Shown: positions 1 to 9,227 of the stretch, one piece after another | Layout: each line of letters begins with the position of its first letter | Numbering within the stretch: position 1 is the first letter of the stretch | NCBI RefSeq assembly: GCF_029632765.1 | Contig: NZ_CP121247.1 | Location: 682,001-746,000 of the forward strand | Source: Arcanobacterium wilhelmae | GTDB taxonomy: Bacteria > Actinomycetota > Actinomycetes > Actinomycetales > Actinomycetaceae | Length of the DNA stretch: 64,000 nucleotides | Direction of reading: 5' to 3' | Notes under the pieces: model-generated | What the model was told of the DNA's origin: nothing | Seen by the model: only the letters and a program-made list of their open reading frames with translations | Database searches by the model: none | Made by a program: the position numbers and the translations under genes

Positions 1-30
1 CGTCGGTTGTGGGAATGCATGCGGAGGTGA
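1..30 (+). CDS. Possible 3' end of an upstream Tad-cluster gene (partial)
   Basis: The first 30 bases form an open frame ending in TGA at 28-30, directly before the start of the TadE-like gene. Such tight packing is usual in Tad pilus operons. Only nine codons are visible, so the product cannot be named. Confidence 0.3.
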   Translation, partial: RRLWECMRR

Positions 31-462
31 GTGCGAGTGCGAACCGCGAGTAGGGAACGTGGCCAACCAACGGAACCGGGCAACGCCGTCGTCGAATTCA
101 TCGGTGTGCTTGCGGCGATTGTGCTGCCAAGCCTGATCTTCATCGTGGGTGCGGCAACGATCGCCACTCATCAATTCGCTATCGTGGCGGGGGCTCGCGA
201 GGCGGCGCGCGCCTTCGTGCGCGCGCCGGATTCGAATCAGGCATTCTCGGTTGGCGCGAGGGCGGGGAATCATGCCCTTGCGGAACGAGGGATCTCGGAT
301 GGGGTCATCACCTTTACGTGCACCCAGACGCCGTGTCTCACACCCGGAGCATCAGTGACCGCGCATGTGAAAACCCAAATCGAACTCCCTGTGATTGGTG
401 CGACGATCCCTTTAGAAGCTACCGTGTCGATGAACGTCGATCCGCTGAGGAGTGTGCGATGA
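31..462 (+). CDS. TadE-like pilus assembly/minor pilin protein
   Basis: A protein of about 143 residues with a charged N-terminus, then GNAVVEF followed by a hydrophobic helix (about residues 22-45). That is the class III prepilin signature of TadE-type pseudopilins, in which a Glu sits at the start of the hydrophobic segment. The rest would be an exported domain with two Cys (near residues 96 and 101) that could form a disulfide. Start is GTG at 31; an in-frame GTG at 37 is better spaced from GGAGG at 23-27. The stop overlaps the next start (ATGA), so the two are translationally coupled. Role: minor subunit of a Flp/Tad pilus, inferred from family. Confidence 0.7.
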   Translation: MRVRTASRERGQPTEPGNAVVEFIGVLAAIVLPSLIFIVGAATIATHQFAIVAGAREAARAFVRAPDSNQAFSVGARAGNHALAERGISDGVITFTCTQTPCLTPGASVTAHVKTQIELPVIGATIPLEATVSMNVDPLRSVR

Positions 463-896
463 AGGGGCGCGAAGAAGGGAACATGATCGTGCTCGGAATC
501 GGCGTGTGGATCGTTGCTCTTTCGTTGGTCTTTATCGTGGTGAGCGCACTGTCGCTTCACCAGGAGCGGCGCGAACTCTACGCTGTTGCAGACGAGGTCT
601 CACTCTCGCTCGCAGCATCCGTTTCTGATGCTGCGTACTACAGTGGGAATGTTGCCGGTGCTGTTACCTCGCCGTCGTACAACGTCGCTGAGTTGTCTAC
701 TCACGCGCAGAGGAAACTCGCTGAGCATGGGCAGGAGATCCAGCTTTTGTCCGTGAAGACACACGCAGACAAACTCGGGGTAGAAGTGGAGAAAGTGGTG
801 CGCATTCCACTTGTTCCTGCCTTTCTCGGGGCAATCGACGAAGTCCGGCTCACTGTGATCTCGTGGGCCCGACTCCGCACGATCCCTGCGTCGTAG
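459..896 (+). CDS. TadG/Rv3654c-like Tad-associated membrane protein
   Basis: A protein of about 145 residues beginning MKGREEGN. One N-terminal membrane segment (about residues 10-32) is followed by an extracytoplasmic domain. A short basic N-terminus before a single hydrophobic helix, and position directly after a TadE-like gene, match the helicase/secretion/TadE-neighbouring-protein arrangement of actinobacterial Tad loci. The ATG at 459 overlaps the preceding stop by four bases. No cysteines or catalytic motifs are visible. The assignment rests mainly on context and topology. Confidence 0.6.
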   Translation: MKGREEGNMIVLGIGVWIVALSLVFIVVSALSLHQERRELYAVADEVSLSLAASVSDAAYYSGNVAGAVTSPSYNVAELSTHAQRKLAEHGQEIQLLSVKTHADKLGVEVEKVVRIPLVPAFLGAIDEVRLTVISWARLRTIPAS

Positions 897-910
897 CGTA
901 GGATGAGCCC

Positions 911-2041
911 GTGGCCACAGATTTTCAAACAGAAATTGCATCCCTTCGCCGCGTTCTCGATCAGATCGAAGCGGTGACGAACATCCCTGTCCTCAAAGAG
1001 CAGATCGCGAGCCTCACTGAGGAATCCGCAAAGCCAGATTTGTGGGACGATCCGGACAAGGCGCAGGACGTCACGTCGCGCCTGTCGCACGCCCAGTCGG
1101 AGCTTGAGCGCATCAGGAAGATGGAAGGTCGTATCGACGATCTGGCAACTCTTGTCGAGATGGCGCAGGAAGAGAGCGCAACGGATCCTGAGATGGGTGC
1201 CGAACTGATCGCAGAAGCCGAGGGCGAGTTGACCAAGCTTTCTGAGGATTTATCCGCGATGGAAGTGAAAACACTTCTGTCGGGCGAGTACGACGAGCGT
1301 AACGCCGTCGTGACGATCCGCTCGGGCGCGGGCGGCGTGGATGCTGCAGACTTCGCGCAGATGCTCCAGCGCATGTACCTGCGCTGGGCAGAGCGTCACG
1401 GATACAAAACCAAGGTGATGGACACCTCCTACGCTGAGGAAGCAGGAATCAAATCCACCACCTTCGAGGTGCAGGCTCCATACGCGTATGGCACGCTCTC
1501 GGTCGAGGCGGGCACTCACCGCCTCGTCCGTATCTCGCCGTTCGACAACCAGGGCCGGCGCCAGACTTCATTCGCTGCCGTCGAGGTAATCCCGCTGATT
1601 GAAACCACCGATCATATCGAGATCCCAGAAACCGACCTCAAGATCGATGTTTTCCGTTCCTCTGGTCCGGGTGGGCAGTCGGTGAACACCACTGATTCGG
1701 CTGTGCGAATGACCCACATCCCCACTGGCATCGTGGTGTCGATGCAGGATGAGAAGTCGCAGATCCAAAACCGTGCCTCGGCTCTTCGAGTGCTCCAGTC
1801 GAAGCTCCTCCAGCTCCGCCACGAGGAAGAGCAGGCGAAGAAGAAAGAGCTCGCTGGCGATGTGAAGGCCTCGTGGGGCGATCAGATGCGCTCCTACGTT
1901 CTCCACCCGTACCAGATGGTGAAGGATTTGCGCACCAACTACGAAGTGGGTAACACCGACTCGGTGTTCGACGGCGATATTGATGGATTCATCGACGCCG
2001 GTATTCGCTGGCGGCAATCACATAAGGATTCGGACGAATAG
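911..2041 (+). CDS. prfB: Peptide chain release factor 2
   Basis: Release factor 2 recognises UGA/UAA stop codons and triggers peptide release. The protein is 376 residues, the normal length. The SPF tripeptide that reads the stop codon is at residues 209-211, and the catalytic GGQ that enters the peptidyl-transferase centre is at 254-256, inside [12 protein letters not shown]. Start is GTG at 911. The reading frame is uninterrupted, so the autoregulatory +1 frameshift known from E. coli RF2 is absent. It lies upstream of ftsE, an order common in actinobacteria, and is followed by a strong hairpin terminator. Confidence 0.97.
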   Translation: MATDFQTEIASLRRVLDQIEAVTNIPVLKEQIASLTEESAKPDLWDDPDKAQDVTSRLSHAQSELERIRKMEGRIDDLATLVEMAQEESATDPEMGAELIAEAEGELTKLSEDLSAMEVKTLLSGEYDERNAVVTIRSGAGGVDAADFAQMLQRMYLRWAERHGYKTKVMDTSYAEEAGIKSTTFEVQAPYAYGTLSVEAGTHRLVRISPFDNQGRRQTSFAAVEVIPLIETTDHIEIPETDLKIDVFRSSGPGGQSVNTTDSAVRMTHIPTGIVVSMQDEKSQIQNRASALRVLQSKLLQLRHEEEQAKKKELAGDVKASWGDQMRSYVLHPYQMVKDLRTNYEVGNTDSVFDGDIDGFIDAGIRWRQSHKDSDE

Positions 2042-2067
2042 TCTGCTCCACCCAGGGTTCATTGTGC

Positions 2068-2100
2068 GCGCCGAACCTCACTAACTGTGAGGTTCGGCGC
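2068..2100 (+). terminator. Hairpin terminator after prfB
   Basis: A perfect 14-bp stem (GCGCCGAACCTCAC with its complement) closes a 5-nt loop, followed by a pyrimidine-rich GTCTTCTC. It separates prfB from ftsE. Confidence 0.8.
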
Positions 2101-2170
2101 GTCTTCTCGCATTGGTGCGCCCGCGCTCATAAGGTGGAACGGTTAGCAAACTGAAGTATTGGCACGGTTT

Positions 2171-2860
2171 ATGATCACTTTTGAAAATGTCACGAAGGTG
2201 TACCAGAAGGGCGCGGCGCCCGCGCTCAATCAGGTGAGCCTGAATATTGATCGCGGAGATTTTGTGTTCCTTGTGGGCGCATCCGGTTCCGGGAAGTCCA
2301 CGATGCTGTCGCTGATCGTGGCTGAGGAGCGCGCGACGTCGGGGAAGGTTCACGTGCTGGGGAAGGACCTTGCGGGCGTGTCCGCTCGGAAGGTGCCGCA
2401 CCTGCGTCGTCAGATCGGTACCGTGTTCCAGGATTTCCGTCTGCTTCCGGATATGAACGTTTTTGACAACGTGGCCCTCGCGATGAAGGTGACGGGCAAG
2501 CCGCGCCACGCGATCGCGAAGCAGGTTCCGCAGGTTCTTGAACTGGTGGGCTTGGACGGCAAGGAGAAGCGTCGCATGTACGAGCTCTCGGGCGGCGAAC
2601 GCCAGCGTGTGGCGATTGCGCGCGCGATGGTGAACCGTCCAGACCTCCTCCTCGCCGACGAACCTACGGGAAACCTTGATCGCAATACGTCGCTGGGAAT
2701 CATGCGCCTCCTGGATCGAATCAACCGCCAGGGCACCACGGTTGTGATGGCGACCCACGATCAGGAGATCGTGAACCAGATGCGCAAGCGCGTGATCGAG
2801 CTGGTTGATGGCAAGGTTGTGCGTGACCAGGAGCGCGGCGTGTACGGAGGTACCCTCTGA
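2171..2860 (+). CDS. ftsE: Cell division ATP-binding protein FtsE
   Basis: Cytoplasmic ATPase of the FtsEX complex, which couples the divisome to periplasmic/extracellular peptidoglycan hydrolases. About 229 residues from the ATG at 2171 ([14 protein letters not shown], the usual FtsE N-terminus). An in-frame TTG at 2159 would add four residues. Visible motifs: Walker [10 protein letters not shown], signature [14 protein letters not shown], Walker [13 protein letters not shown] and an H-loop in MATHDQE. Its stop overlaps the ftsX start (TGATG), so the two are coupled. The hydrolase it probably activates is encoded two genes downstream. Confidence 0.96.
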   Translation: MITFENVTKVYQKGAAPALNQVSLNIDRGDFVFLVGASGSGKSTMLSLIVAEERATSGKVHVLGKDLAGVSARKVPHLRRQIGTVFQDFRLLPDMNVFDNVALAMKVTGKPRHAIAKQVPQVLELVGLDGKEKRRMYELSGGERQRVAIARAMVNRPDLLLADEPTGNLDRNTSLGIMRLLDRINRQGTTVVMATHDQEIVNQMRKRVIELVDGKVVRDQERGVYGGTL

Positions 2861-3768
2861 TGGCTATTCGTTTTTTGCTTTCCCAGGCGTTCAAGGGGCT
2901 GCGCCGCAACGCCTCGATGGCGGCGTCGGTTGCGCTCGTCACGTTCGTGTCGCTTCTCTTCCTTGGCTCGGCGGTTCTGCTCCAGGGCCAGATTTCGAAT
3001 ATGAAGAACGACTGGTACGACAAGGTGGAGGTTTCTGCCTTCATGTGTCCGACGAAGTCGACGTCGGCGCAGTGCGCTGGTGGTGAGGCGACGGCGGAGC
3101 AGATCGATTCAATTGGGAACCTGCTCAAGTCCACAGAACTGAAGCCATACGTGGAGAAGGTCTACTTTGAAACGAAGGAAGACGCTCTGAAGTCGTTCCA
3201 GAAGCAGATGGCGGGCACGAACTGGGTCCAGTCCCTCACTGCGGACGAGATGCAGGCGTCCTACCGTGTAAAGCTGGTCAACCCGGAGCAGTACAAGATC
3301 GTTGCGGAGGCGCTGAGCGGTCAGCCCGGCGTCGAATCAGTGGTTGACCAGCGCGAGCAGCTCGAGCCATTGTTTAACATGCTCAACCGCCTCACGTACG
3401 TTGCGGGTATCCTTGCGGGCGTCATGATCGTGACCGGCCTGCTCCTGATCCCATCAACGATTCGCCTCTCGGCAATGTTCCGCCGCAACGAAACACAGAT
3501 TATGCGTTTCGTGGGTGCGTCAAACATGTTCATTCAGGCGCCGTTCATCCTTGAAAGCGCGATCGCTGCACTGTTTGGTTCACTGCTGGCAGTGGGTGCA
3601 CTGTACGTGGCCGTTGAGGTATTTATTTCGCGCTGGTTCTCCTCACAACTGATCGACGTCGTCTCCGGAGGCGATGTGCTGGTGATGGCTCCGTTCTTGA
3701 TTATTGGCGCAGTAGTGGTATCGGTCTTGGCCTCGTTCGTCGCGCTTCGTCGATACACTCGAGTGTGA
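2860..3768 (+). CDS. ftsX: Cell division protein FtsX
   Basis: Integral membrane partner of FtsE, 302 residues. Four hydrophobic segments are visible: one near residues 20-45, then three in the C-terminal half (about 180-205, 225-250 and 275-300). A large extracytoplasmic loop of about 130 residues lies between the first two. This is the standard FtsX/PF02687 topology. The loop contains two Cys (CPTKSTSAQC) that may form a disulfide. Coupled to ftsE and followed after 26 bases by an M23 hydrolase gene, a strong functional association. Confidence 0.96.
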   Translation: MAIRFLLSQAFKGLRRNASMAASVALVTFVSLLFLGSAVLLQGQISNMKNDWYDKVEVSAFMCPTKSTSAQCAGGEATAEQIDSIGNLLKSTELKPYVEKVYFETKEDALKSFQKQMAGTNWVQSLTADEMQASYRVKLVNPEQYKIVAEALSGQPGVESVVDQREQLEPLFNMLNRLTYVAGILAGVMIVTGLLLIPSTIRLSAMFRRNETQIMRFVGASNMFIQAPFILESAIAALFGSLLAVGALYVAVEVFISRWFSSQLIDVVSGGDVLVMAPFLIIGAVVVSVLASFVALRRYTRV

Positions 3769-3794
3769 GTGACGGGGAGTGAGGGGGAGTAAAA

Positions 3795-5147
3795 TTGCGT
3801 AAGACTTCTGCATGTTTGTCGGCGTTGGCGCTCACTGTGGCGGCAGTGTGGGCGCTACCTGCGTACGCTGACGAGCGCTCCGATCTGGTCGAAAAGCAGA
3901 AGGAGCAGACTCAGAAGATTGAGAACCTGTCGTCCTCTCTCGAGGGAGTGGATGTGTCGCTCCAGAAGGCGTATTTGCAACTCCAACAGACGCAAGGGAA
4001 GATCCCGGCAGCCCAGGACGCGCTTGCCAAGGCTGAGGATGCGCTGTCTGCGGCGAACCGTGAGGCGGAGGCGAACGCCGCGTTGCTTGCCGCTGCGCGC
4101 GGCGAACTTGCCCAGATCGGCGAAGCGATCACTGATGCTCAGGCGAAGGCTGCCGCTTCCCGCGATAACCTTGGCGAGCTTGCTCGCGCCACCTACCGTG
4201 GCGAGCTCCAGCCGAACGCGCTGTCATTGATCGTTGGCGCGACGTCGTCGAAAGACTTCCTCGATGCCTACCTGGTCTCGAGTGCGATTTCGCGTACGCA
4301 ATCGTCGTCACTGACGCAGTTCCAGCAGGCGGCTGCGCAGAGCGAGAACCAGAAAGCTCGCCAGAATGCGGTGGAAGCCCAGGTGACCGATCTCAAAGCG
4401 AAGGCCGATGCCATTGTCGTCAAGCGCGAGGAGTCACGGGCAGCAGCGCAAGCGAAGCAGGATGAGCTCACCAAGCTTGAGGACGATCTGAAGAGCCAAA
4501 CCGCAGCGCTTGAAGACCGCAAGTCCGAGTTTAAGAAGTCTATCCAAACGGTCACGGTTGCTCGCGACGAAACGTCGGCCGAGATCGCCAAGATTGATGC
4601 TGAGAACCGGCGCAAGGCCGCCGAAGCTGCGCGCAGGGCGGCTGCTGCGAAGCGTTCGCAAGCGGCGGGTTCGGCGTCGGGCGGTGGCTCTACCGAGTCG
4701 AAGAACACCGGCTCCGGCTACTGGCTCCACCCACCGGTTCCAGCGCCCGTGTACGTGACGAGCCCGTGGGGCATGCGTATCTATCCGTTCGACGGTAGCC
4801 GTTGGATGCACAACGGCGTCGACTTGCGTAGCTCGTGTGGCGAGCCGCAGCGCGCGCCTGCGGACGGCACGGTGGCACGCACGGTTCCTGCGCCCGGAAA
4901 CTCGACGCACGGCAACCAGATTTTCATCAACCACGGCATTGTGAATGGCTCGTCGTGGGTGACAGTCACGAACCACTTGTCGGGGTTCAACGTGCGCCCG
5001 GGTCAGAGCGTGAAGCAGGGCGAAGTGATCGGCTGGACTGGCCAGACCGGCATGGTGACCGGCTGCCACGTCCACTTCGAGATTTGGAAGGACGGCCGGG
5101 TGATCAACCCGATGAGCCTTCCGTCGTTCACGCAGCGCTTCGGGTGA
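3795..5147 (+). CDS. Secreted coiled-coil M23 (LytM) peptidoglycan hydrolase, EnvC/RipA-like
   Basis: 450 residues. A Sec signal peptide (about 1-25, ending ALPAYA) is followed by a long Ala/Lys/Glu-rich coiled coil (about 28-300), a Gly/Ser linker and a C-terminal M23 domain. The Zn-ligand motifs HNGVD (about 338-342) and HVHFE (about 424-428) are both present, so the domain is likely catalytic. The coiled coil plus LytM layout and the position directly after ftsEX suggest this is the hydrolase or activator regulated by FtsEX during septum cleavage. Start is TTG at 3795, after GGGAGTGAGGGGGAG. Confidence 0.92.
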   Translation: MRKTSACLSALALTVAAVWALPAYADERSDLVEKQKEQTQKIENLSSSLEGVDVSLQKAYLQLQQTQGKIPAAQDALAKAEDALSAANREAEANAALLAAARGELAQIGEAITDAQAKAAASRDNLGELARATYRGELQPNALSLIVGATSSKDFLDAYLVSSAISRTQSSSLTQFQQAAAQSENQKARQNAVEAQVTDLKAKADAIVVKREESRAAAQAKQDELTKLEDDLKSQTAALEDRKSEFKKSIQTVTVARDETSAEIAKIDAENRRKAAEAARRAAAAKRSQAAGSASGGGSTESKNTGSGYWLHPPVPAPVYVTSPWGMRIYPFDGSRWMHNGVDLRSSCGEPQRAPADGTVARTVPAPGNSTHGNQIFINHGIVNGSSWVTVTNHLSGFNVRPGQSVKQGEVIGWTGQTGMVTGCHVHFEIWKDGRVINPMSLPSFTQRFG

Positions 5148-5185
5148 GTTCCGCGAAAGCCGCGCCTGCGATCGAGGCGAGGTCT

Positions 5186-5220
5186 CCGGCGTCGGTGGGT
5201 TGCCCATCGGCGCCGGTTTC
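5186..5220 (+). terminator. GC-rich hairpin terminator after the M23 hydrolase gene
   Basis: A 14-bp stem with two G-U pairs (CCGGCGTCGGTGGG against CCCATCGGCGCCGG) and a TTG loop, followed by TTTCGTTTCG. Another GACGTCGG copy lies 20 bases further on. Confidence 0.65.
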
Positions 5221-5359
5221 GTTTCGCTCGGGAAGGTTCCCGACGTCGGTGTGCGGGTTGCGCACTTGCGCAACGTTGCGTTTCGGCGCGAGGTGCGCTC
5301 CGGCCTCGGCGGCGGCTAGACTGGACTTTCTGGAATGTTCCACGGAAAGAAGGTCAATT

Positions 5360-5875
5360 GTGGCGAAGGCGAAGATGACGCAGGCACAGAAGGCGAAGGC
5401 CGCCTCGGATGCGAAGGCGATGATCGCGCGCAACAAGAAGGCACTTCACGATTACTTTATCGATGATCGTTTTGAGGCGGGCCTGGTGCTCTCGGGCACG
5501 GAGGTCAAGGCGCTGCGCATGGGGCGTGCGTCGCTTACCGAGGCGTGGATCGAGGTGGATCGGCGCGGCGAGGCGTGGATCATTGGCATGAATATTCCGG
5601 TGTACGCGATGGGTTCGTGGACCAACCACCGGCCAACAGCCAAGCGCAAGCTCCTGCTCCACAAGGACGAGCTTGACGAGCTCGCGGTACGTAGCCGCGA
5701 AAAGGGCTACACGATCGTGCCGCTCGAACTGTACTTCCTGCGCGGGCGCGCGAAGGTGGAGATCGGGATTGCGCGCGGCAAGCAGGAGTGGGACAAGCGC
5801 GAAACCTTGAAGCGCAAGCAAGACAAGCGCGAGACGGATCGCGCACTGGCCGAAGTGCGCCGCCGCCAGCGGTAG
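5360..5875 (+). CDS. smpB: SsrA-binding protein SmpB
   Basis: SmpB binds tmRNA and delivers it to stalled ribosomes for trans-translation. From GTG at 5360 it gives 171 residues. The N-terminal 20 residues are Lys/Ala-rich. The conserved core follows: NKKALHDYFIDDRFEAGL, LSGTEVKALR and WTNHRPTAKRKLLLHK, with a basic C-terminal tail. AGAAGGT at 5348 supplies a ribosome binding site. An open frame extends further upstream inside the M23 gene but has no SmpB features. The gene lies 1 kb from ssrA, its RNA partner. Confidence 0.96.
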   Translation: MAKAKMTQAQKAKAASDAKAMIARNKKALHDYFIDDRFEAGLVLSGTEVKALRMGRASLTEAWIEVDRRGEAWIIGMNIPVYAMGSWTNHRPTAKRKLLLHKDELDELAVRSREKGYTIVPLELYFLRGRAKVEIGIARGKQEWDKRETLKRKQDKRETDRALAEVRRRQR

Positions 5876-6109
5876 GGGAGCGGGCCGCCGTCGGGATCTG
5901 AGGCAGGCCGAGTACCGGCGTCGGGTAAGCCAGCCGCGTCGGGTAAGCCAGCCGTATCGGGGCGTGGCGTGCGCGCCTCGCACCTGCGTTGCACAACTCA
6001 CTCCCGGCGTCGTGTCGCTACGGGCGAAATGGGAATAGGACTCACGGCCCGCGGGTTAGACTTGTTGTGAAGCGCCCACCAGGGCGCACGGCAAACCAAG
6101 GAGTTTTTG

Positions 6110-6685
6110 ATGACTTACAAGATTACTGTGCTCGTGGGCTCGCTGCGCACGGGTTCGTACGCTCGCAAGATCGCAACCGAGGCGCTGGGCATGTTCCCGG
6201 AGGGCTTCGAAGCTGAGATCGTGGAGATCGGCGATCTGCCGCTGTACAACTTCGATTACGATAACCCGGAGCAGACCGACGCTCCGACCCCGGAGAACTA
6301 CACGGCGTTCCGTGAGACGGTGAAGGCCTCGGACGGCATCCTGTTCGTGACCTCGGAGAACAACCGCACCATCCCGGCCGTCCTGAAGAACGCGGTGGAC
6401 ATCGGCTCGAAGCCGAACTCGGACGTGGCGTGGAAGAACCGTCCGGCCGGCATTATTTCGCACTCGGTTGGTGCGATGGGCGGCTACTCGGCTCAGAAGA
6501 ACCTGCGTCTGGCGCTGTCGTACTTCGACATGCCGATGCCGGGCCAGCCTGAGGTGTTCCTCGGCAAGTCGCCGGAGCTCTTCGGCGAGGACGGCACACT
6601 CGTGGAGCGCACTGAGAAGTTCGTGCGCGATTACGTGGAGCGTTTTGCGGCTCTCGTTGAGAAGACCAACGTGAACGGCAAGTGA
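6110..6685 (+). CDS. NADPH-dependent FMN reductase-family flavoprotein
   Basis: 191 residues with a flavodoxin-like fold. The N-terminal phosphate-binding loop is VGSLRTGSYARKIA. A second conserved stretch reads FVTSENNRTIPAVLKNAVD, typical of the NAD(P)H:FMN/quinone reductase (PF03358) family, and is followed by HSVGAMGGYSAQKNLR. Probably a cytoplasmic quinone or azo/chromate-type reductase; the true substrate cannot be told. ATG at 6110 follows AAGGAG. A 12-bp hairpin terminator follows. Confidence 0.9.
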   Translation: MTYKITVLVGSLRTGSYARKIATEALGMFPEGFEAEIVEIGDLPLYNFDYDNPEQTDAPTPENYTAFRETVKASDGILFVTSENNRTIPAVLKNAVDIGSKPNSDVAWKNRPAGIISHSVGAMGGYSAQKNLRLALSYFDMPMPGQPEVFLGKSPELFGEDGTLVERTEKFVRDYVERFAALVEKTNVNGK

Positions 6686-6713
6686 TTTTTCGCCTGCGCA
6701 AGTAGGTGAGTAG

Positions 6714-6741
6714 GTGAGGGGCTGCGAGGGCAGCCCCTCAC
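6714..6741 (+). terminator. Hairpin terminator after the FMN reductase gene
   Basis: A perfect 12-bp stem (GTGAGGGGCTGC and complement) with a GAGG loop. It isolates the reductase from the tmRNA promoter region. Confidence 0.75.
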
Positions 6742-6907
6742 TGCCTTTCCGTAGTCGTGGGCTCGCGGCGCCCGCCGACGCCGGTGCGCGAGTTGCGCCG
6801 TGCGCGAGGTGGGCCTTGCTGGACCGGGGAGCCCGACGTCGTCGGCTCTGGACTTTCGCTCCTGACGCGAGTACTATCGAGAAACACGTTGGTTAACAAC
6901 TGAATAC

Positions 6908-7289
6908 GGGGCTGATCGGTTTCGACGGCGGTGACTGCCGAAGGGAAGCGGGTAGAGGATGCTTGGTCATCTCTTTAACGATTCCAAGCGAAAAAATAAC
7001 TGCCAACAAGCAGAACAACGACTTCGCCCTCGCTGCCTGAGCGCGAGCGCATTTCAATGAAGTCCGTCAGACCATCCGTGCTTTCCGGATGGATTCCTGG
7101 CGTCGTTTTAGAAAGCCACTGCTGATCTGCTAGGAAACTGAGCGGATCGGGACTTTCAAAGTTTCTAGGTTGGTGAGTGACTTGTTCACGTGAGCACTCC
7201 AGCCGAAAACAACGTTGTGTGAACTGCACCCGGAGAAGACTTGGGTTTTGCATCGTCGGACGGGAGTTCAATTCTCCCCAGCTCCACCA
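6908..7289 (+). ncRNA. ssrA: Transfer-messenger RNA (tmRNA)
   Basis: Begins with the typical GGGGCTGATCGGTTTCGACG and ends with a tRNA-like T-arm (GGGAGTTCAATTCTCCC) and the encoded CCA at 7287-7289. The tag reading frame runs from the GCC resume codon at 7002 to TGA at 7038-7040 and encodes ANKQNNDFALAA, with the ALAA degron that directs proteolysis. The 3' end of this gene is a common integration site. A foreign-looking region starts immediately downstream. Confidence 0.97.
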
Positions 7290-7480
7290 TTTGTACTCGA
7301 CTTTTGATACAAAGAATTGAGTACGAACTGAACCCCTTGGGTTCCGCGTTTTACCTGGTATTTCGCGGGATTCGAGGGGTTTAGTGTTTCTCAGGAGCGG
7401 GTGGTCATCGGGCCGGTAGCGGCTTCCAGTGGCCGGGTTCGGGCTTTCGCGCGGTCGTATGGGGCCCAGACTTTGGGAGC
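7290..7480 (+). terminator. Spacer after tmRNA with nested hairpin
   Basis: No gene is seen. A nested hairpin lies at about 7331-7382: AACCCC pairs with GGGGTT around CCGCG/CGCGG, and TTTAGTGTTT follows. It may terminate tmRNA. The rest shows nothing I can name. Confidence 0.4.
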
Positions 7481-7603
7481 CGTCAAAAGGTATAGGCGTC
7501 CGTCAAAAAGTATGGGCAATCGTCAAAAGGTTCAGGGTTGCCGTCAAAAAGTACCGGGGTTGGCGTCAAAAGGTATCGGGGTTGGCGTCAAAACGGTTTA
7601 GGG
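7481..7603 (+). repeat. Six iteron-like direct repeats, CGTCAAAAGGTAT core
   Basis: CGTCAAAA recurs at 7481, 7501, 7521, 7542, 7564 and 7586, a period of 20-22 bp (two helical turns). Most units continue (A/G)GTATNGG. There are no unique spacers, so it is not a CRISPR array. The array lies between tmRNA and the 3' end of the methyltransferase gene. Possible roles are a Xis/integrase arm-site, a replication iteron or a partition-like site; none can be chosen from sequence alone. Confidence 0.75.
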
Positions 7604-7655
7604 CGCCTGAGTTCATATGTTGGCGTCAGTTCGTTCGTCTCGTGATATACGTTTT

Positions 7656-9227
7656 CTAGAACAGGCGGTCCCCGCTCGTGTTATACCGAATCCCAAGCTG
7701 GCGGAAGATTGAACCGGCCGGGACATTAGCGAGCTCTTTCGGCTCGATCTTCCTGAGTCCTCCTCCATAAACTCGTCCTCCAGCTATCAATGATTCTTGG
7801 GAGAACTGTTGCAAAGCTTTGTGTACGTCTTCAAGCGTAAGAGAGCCCTCTTGGATAGCGTTTTCGAGTACGCCGCGTGGATAGAGCATTAGATAACCGT
7901 TGGTTGCAATTGCTCTCGAGTAATTGAGAATGAACCTAAATGGGGTGCCTTTGCCGTTAGCGCGCCCCATGTAGGTCAGCAAAATGGGTGCGGGTTCTCG
8001 ACTCTCAACTTTGTACCAGGGCGCGCGATTGCGTACCAAGTAGGAGTTGCGTGTCTTGTCATCAGCACCTTCAAAGTACTTTGCGAGACTTGGGTTCTTG
8101 GCCGCAATCGTTGCTTCAGGTTCAGAGGAACTCATCAGGACAAGCTGTTCAGATAAGATTGGCCAGCCATCCGGATCAGCAGAAATGGTTGGAAGGTTTA
8201 GCCTTCGGGGCGGGGGAAGCACTGGAATGAGATCCGAATCGTCGATTCCGTCTGCTGCGACCGCATCTCTAGAGCGGATGAAATAAGAATTATTTCCCGT
8301 TGCTATTCCACGACGAATAGTAAACAAATCAGAAAGCGTAGGTTCAGTTTCCGGCAGGTCGGAACGTGGAGCTTGCGTGAAGTATCCACTCCAGCGGCTT
8401 TCTCCGTGCAGTGAAGTCTGCGGGAATACGAGACTTGCGCCTTCTGGGTTGTTGATGTCATCGCCCTCGGAGAAAGTGACTTTATGATTCTTGCCGGGTT
8501 GTTTGTTCCTAAAGACGAGTATTAAAGATGTGACTAATGCGTCATCAAAAACTAATCCATCGGGATCGAATCGGTGAATCCGCTCGATAGACACATTTTC
8601 GGCCAGGTATTTCCGAATAGATTTTCCATAGTTTGTATCGAGAAACTCAGATGGTATGAGCCATGCGGATATTGCGCCTGGCGCTAGGCACAGCTGGGAA
8701 GCGAGAATGAAGTAGACGTAAAGCCCTGACAGACCGGAAGGTGATCGTCCAGTGACGCGCGACACGATTGCGCTGTAACGAGCTTTGATTTCTTTTGGCA
8801 AATGATGGTGACGAACGTACGGTGGGTTAGCAATGAGCAGATCTGCTTTGAGTGAAGAGGTTGTAGCGAAATCGAGGAAATCTCCTTCAATGATCGTTGT
8901 TCCCCACTCACTCCATAGATTCTTTGCTACCTCAGCAAATTCCTGATCCTTCTCAACTCCAACGATGTCCCTATACCTAATGCCAGTTTGTTCTGCAGCT
9001 GACAGGGCAGCATAAATGAAAGCTCCGGAGCCGCATGACGGCTCGAGCATGATGGGTTCGTCAACTGAAACCAATTGGAGCGCGAATTTTGCTATTGAAC
9101 TTGCTAACGAAGGAGGAGTTGCAAACTGGCCCTCCTTGTTCCGCTCCACAGGGTCGCGTTTCGCATCGAGTTTGCGCTGCTTGGATAGGCGTTTCTTCTC
9201 AAGATCCGTAAGACTAAAGTCCGGCAA
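7656..9227 (-). CDS. Adenine-specific DNA methyltransferase of a XamI-like R-M pair
   Basis: N6-adenine methyltransferase that would protect host DNA from the neighbouring endonuclease. The AdoMet-binding motif I is LEPSCGSGAFI, and the catalytic motif IV is NPPYVRHHHL (the NPPY class). GQFATPPSLA matches the N-terminal motif of type II/IIG enzymes, and a C-terminal target-recognition region follows. I place the start at TTG 9227, which follows GAGG and overlaps the restriction gene by 14 bases. In-frame ATGs at 9284 and 9341 would overlap it more. AT-richer than the host core, which suggests transfer. Last gene of a seven-gene operon. Confidence 0.92.
   Translation of the reverse strand: MPDFSLTDLEKKRLSKQRKLDAKRDPVERNKEGQFATPPSLASSIAKFALQLVSVDEPIMLEPSCGSGAFIYAALSAAEQTGIRYRDIVGVEKDQEFAEVAKNLWSEWGTTIIEGDFLDFATTSSLKADLLIANPPYVRHHHLPKEIKARYSAIVSRVTGRSPSGLSGLYVYFILASQLCLAPGAISAWLIPSEFLDTNYGKSIRKYLAENVSIERIHRFDPDGLVFDDALVTSLILVFRNKQPGKNHKVTFSEGDDINNPEGASLVFPQTSLHGESRWSGYFTQAPRSDLPETEPTLSDLFTIRRGIATGNNSYFIRSRDAVAADGIDDSDLIPVLPPPRRLNLPTISADPDGWPILSEQLVLMSSSEPEATIAAKNPSLAKYFEGADDKTRNSYLVRNRAPWYKVESREPAPILLTYMGRANGKGTPFRFILNYSRAIATNGYLMLYPRGVLENAIQEGSLTLEDVHKALQQFSQESLIAGGRVYGGGLRKIEPKELANVPAGSIFRQLGIRYNTSGDRLF

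Noticed and set aside
911..1000. Programmed frameshift in prfB
   Set aside because: No in-frame UGA or slippery CUU-UGA near codon 26; the frame is continuous.
7481..7603. CRISPR-like array
   Set aside because: Units are only 20-22 bp end to end, with no unique spacers and no cas genes nearby.
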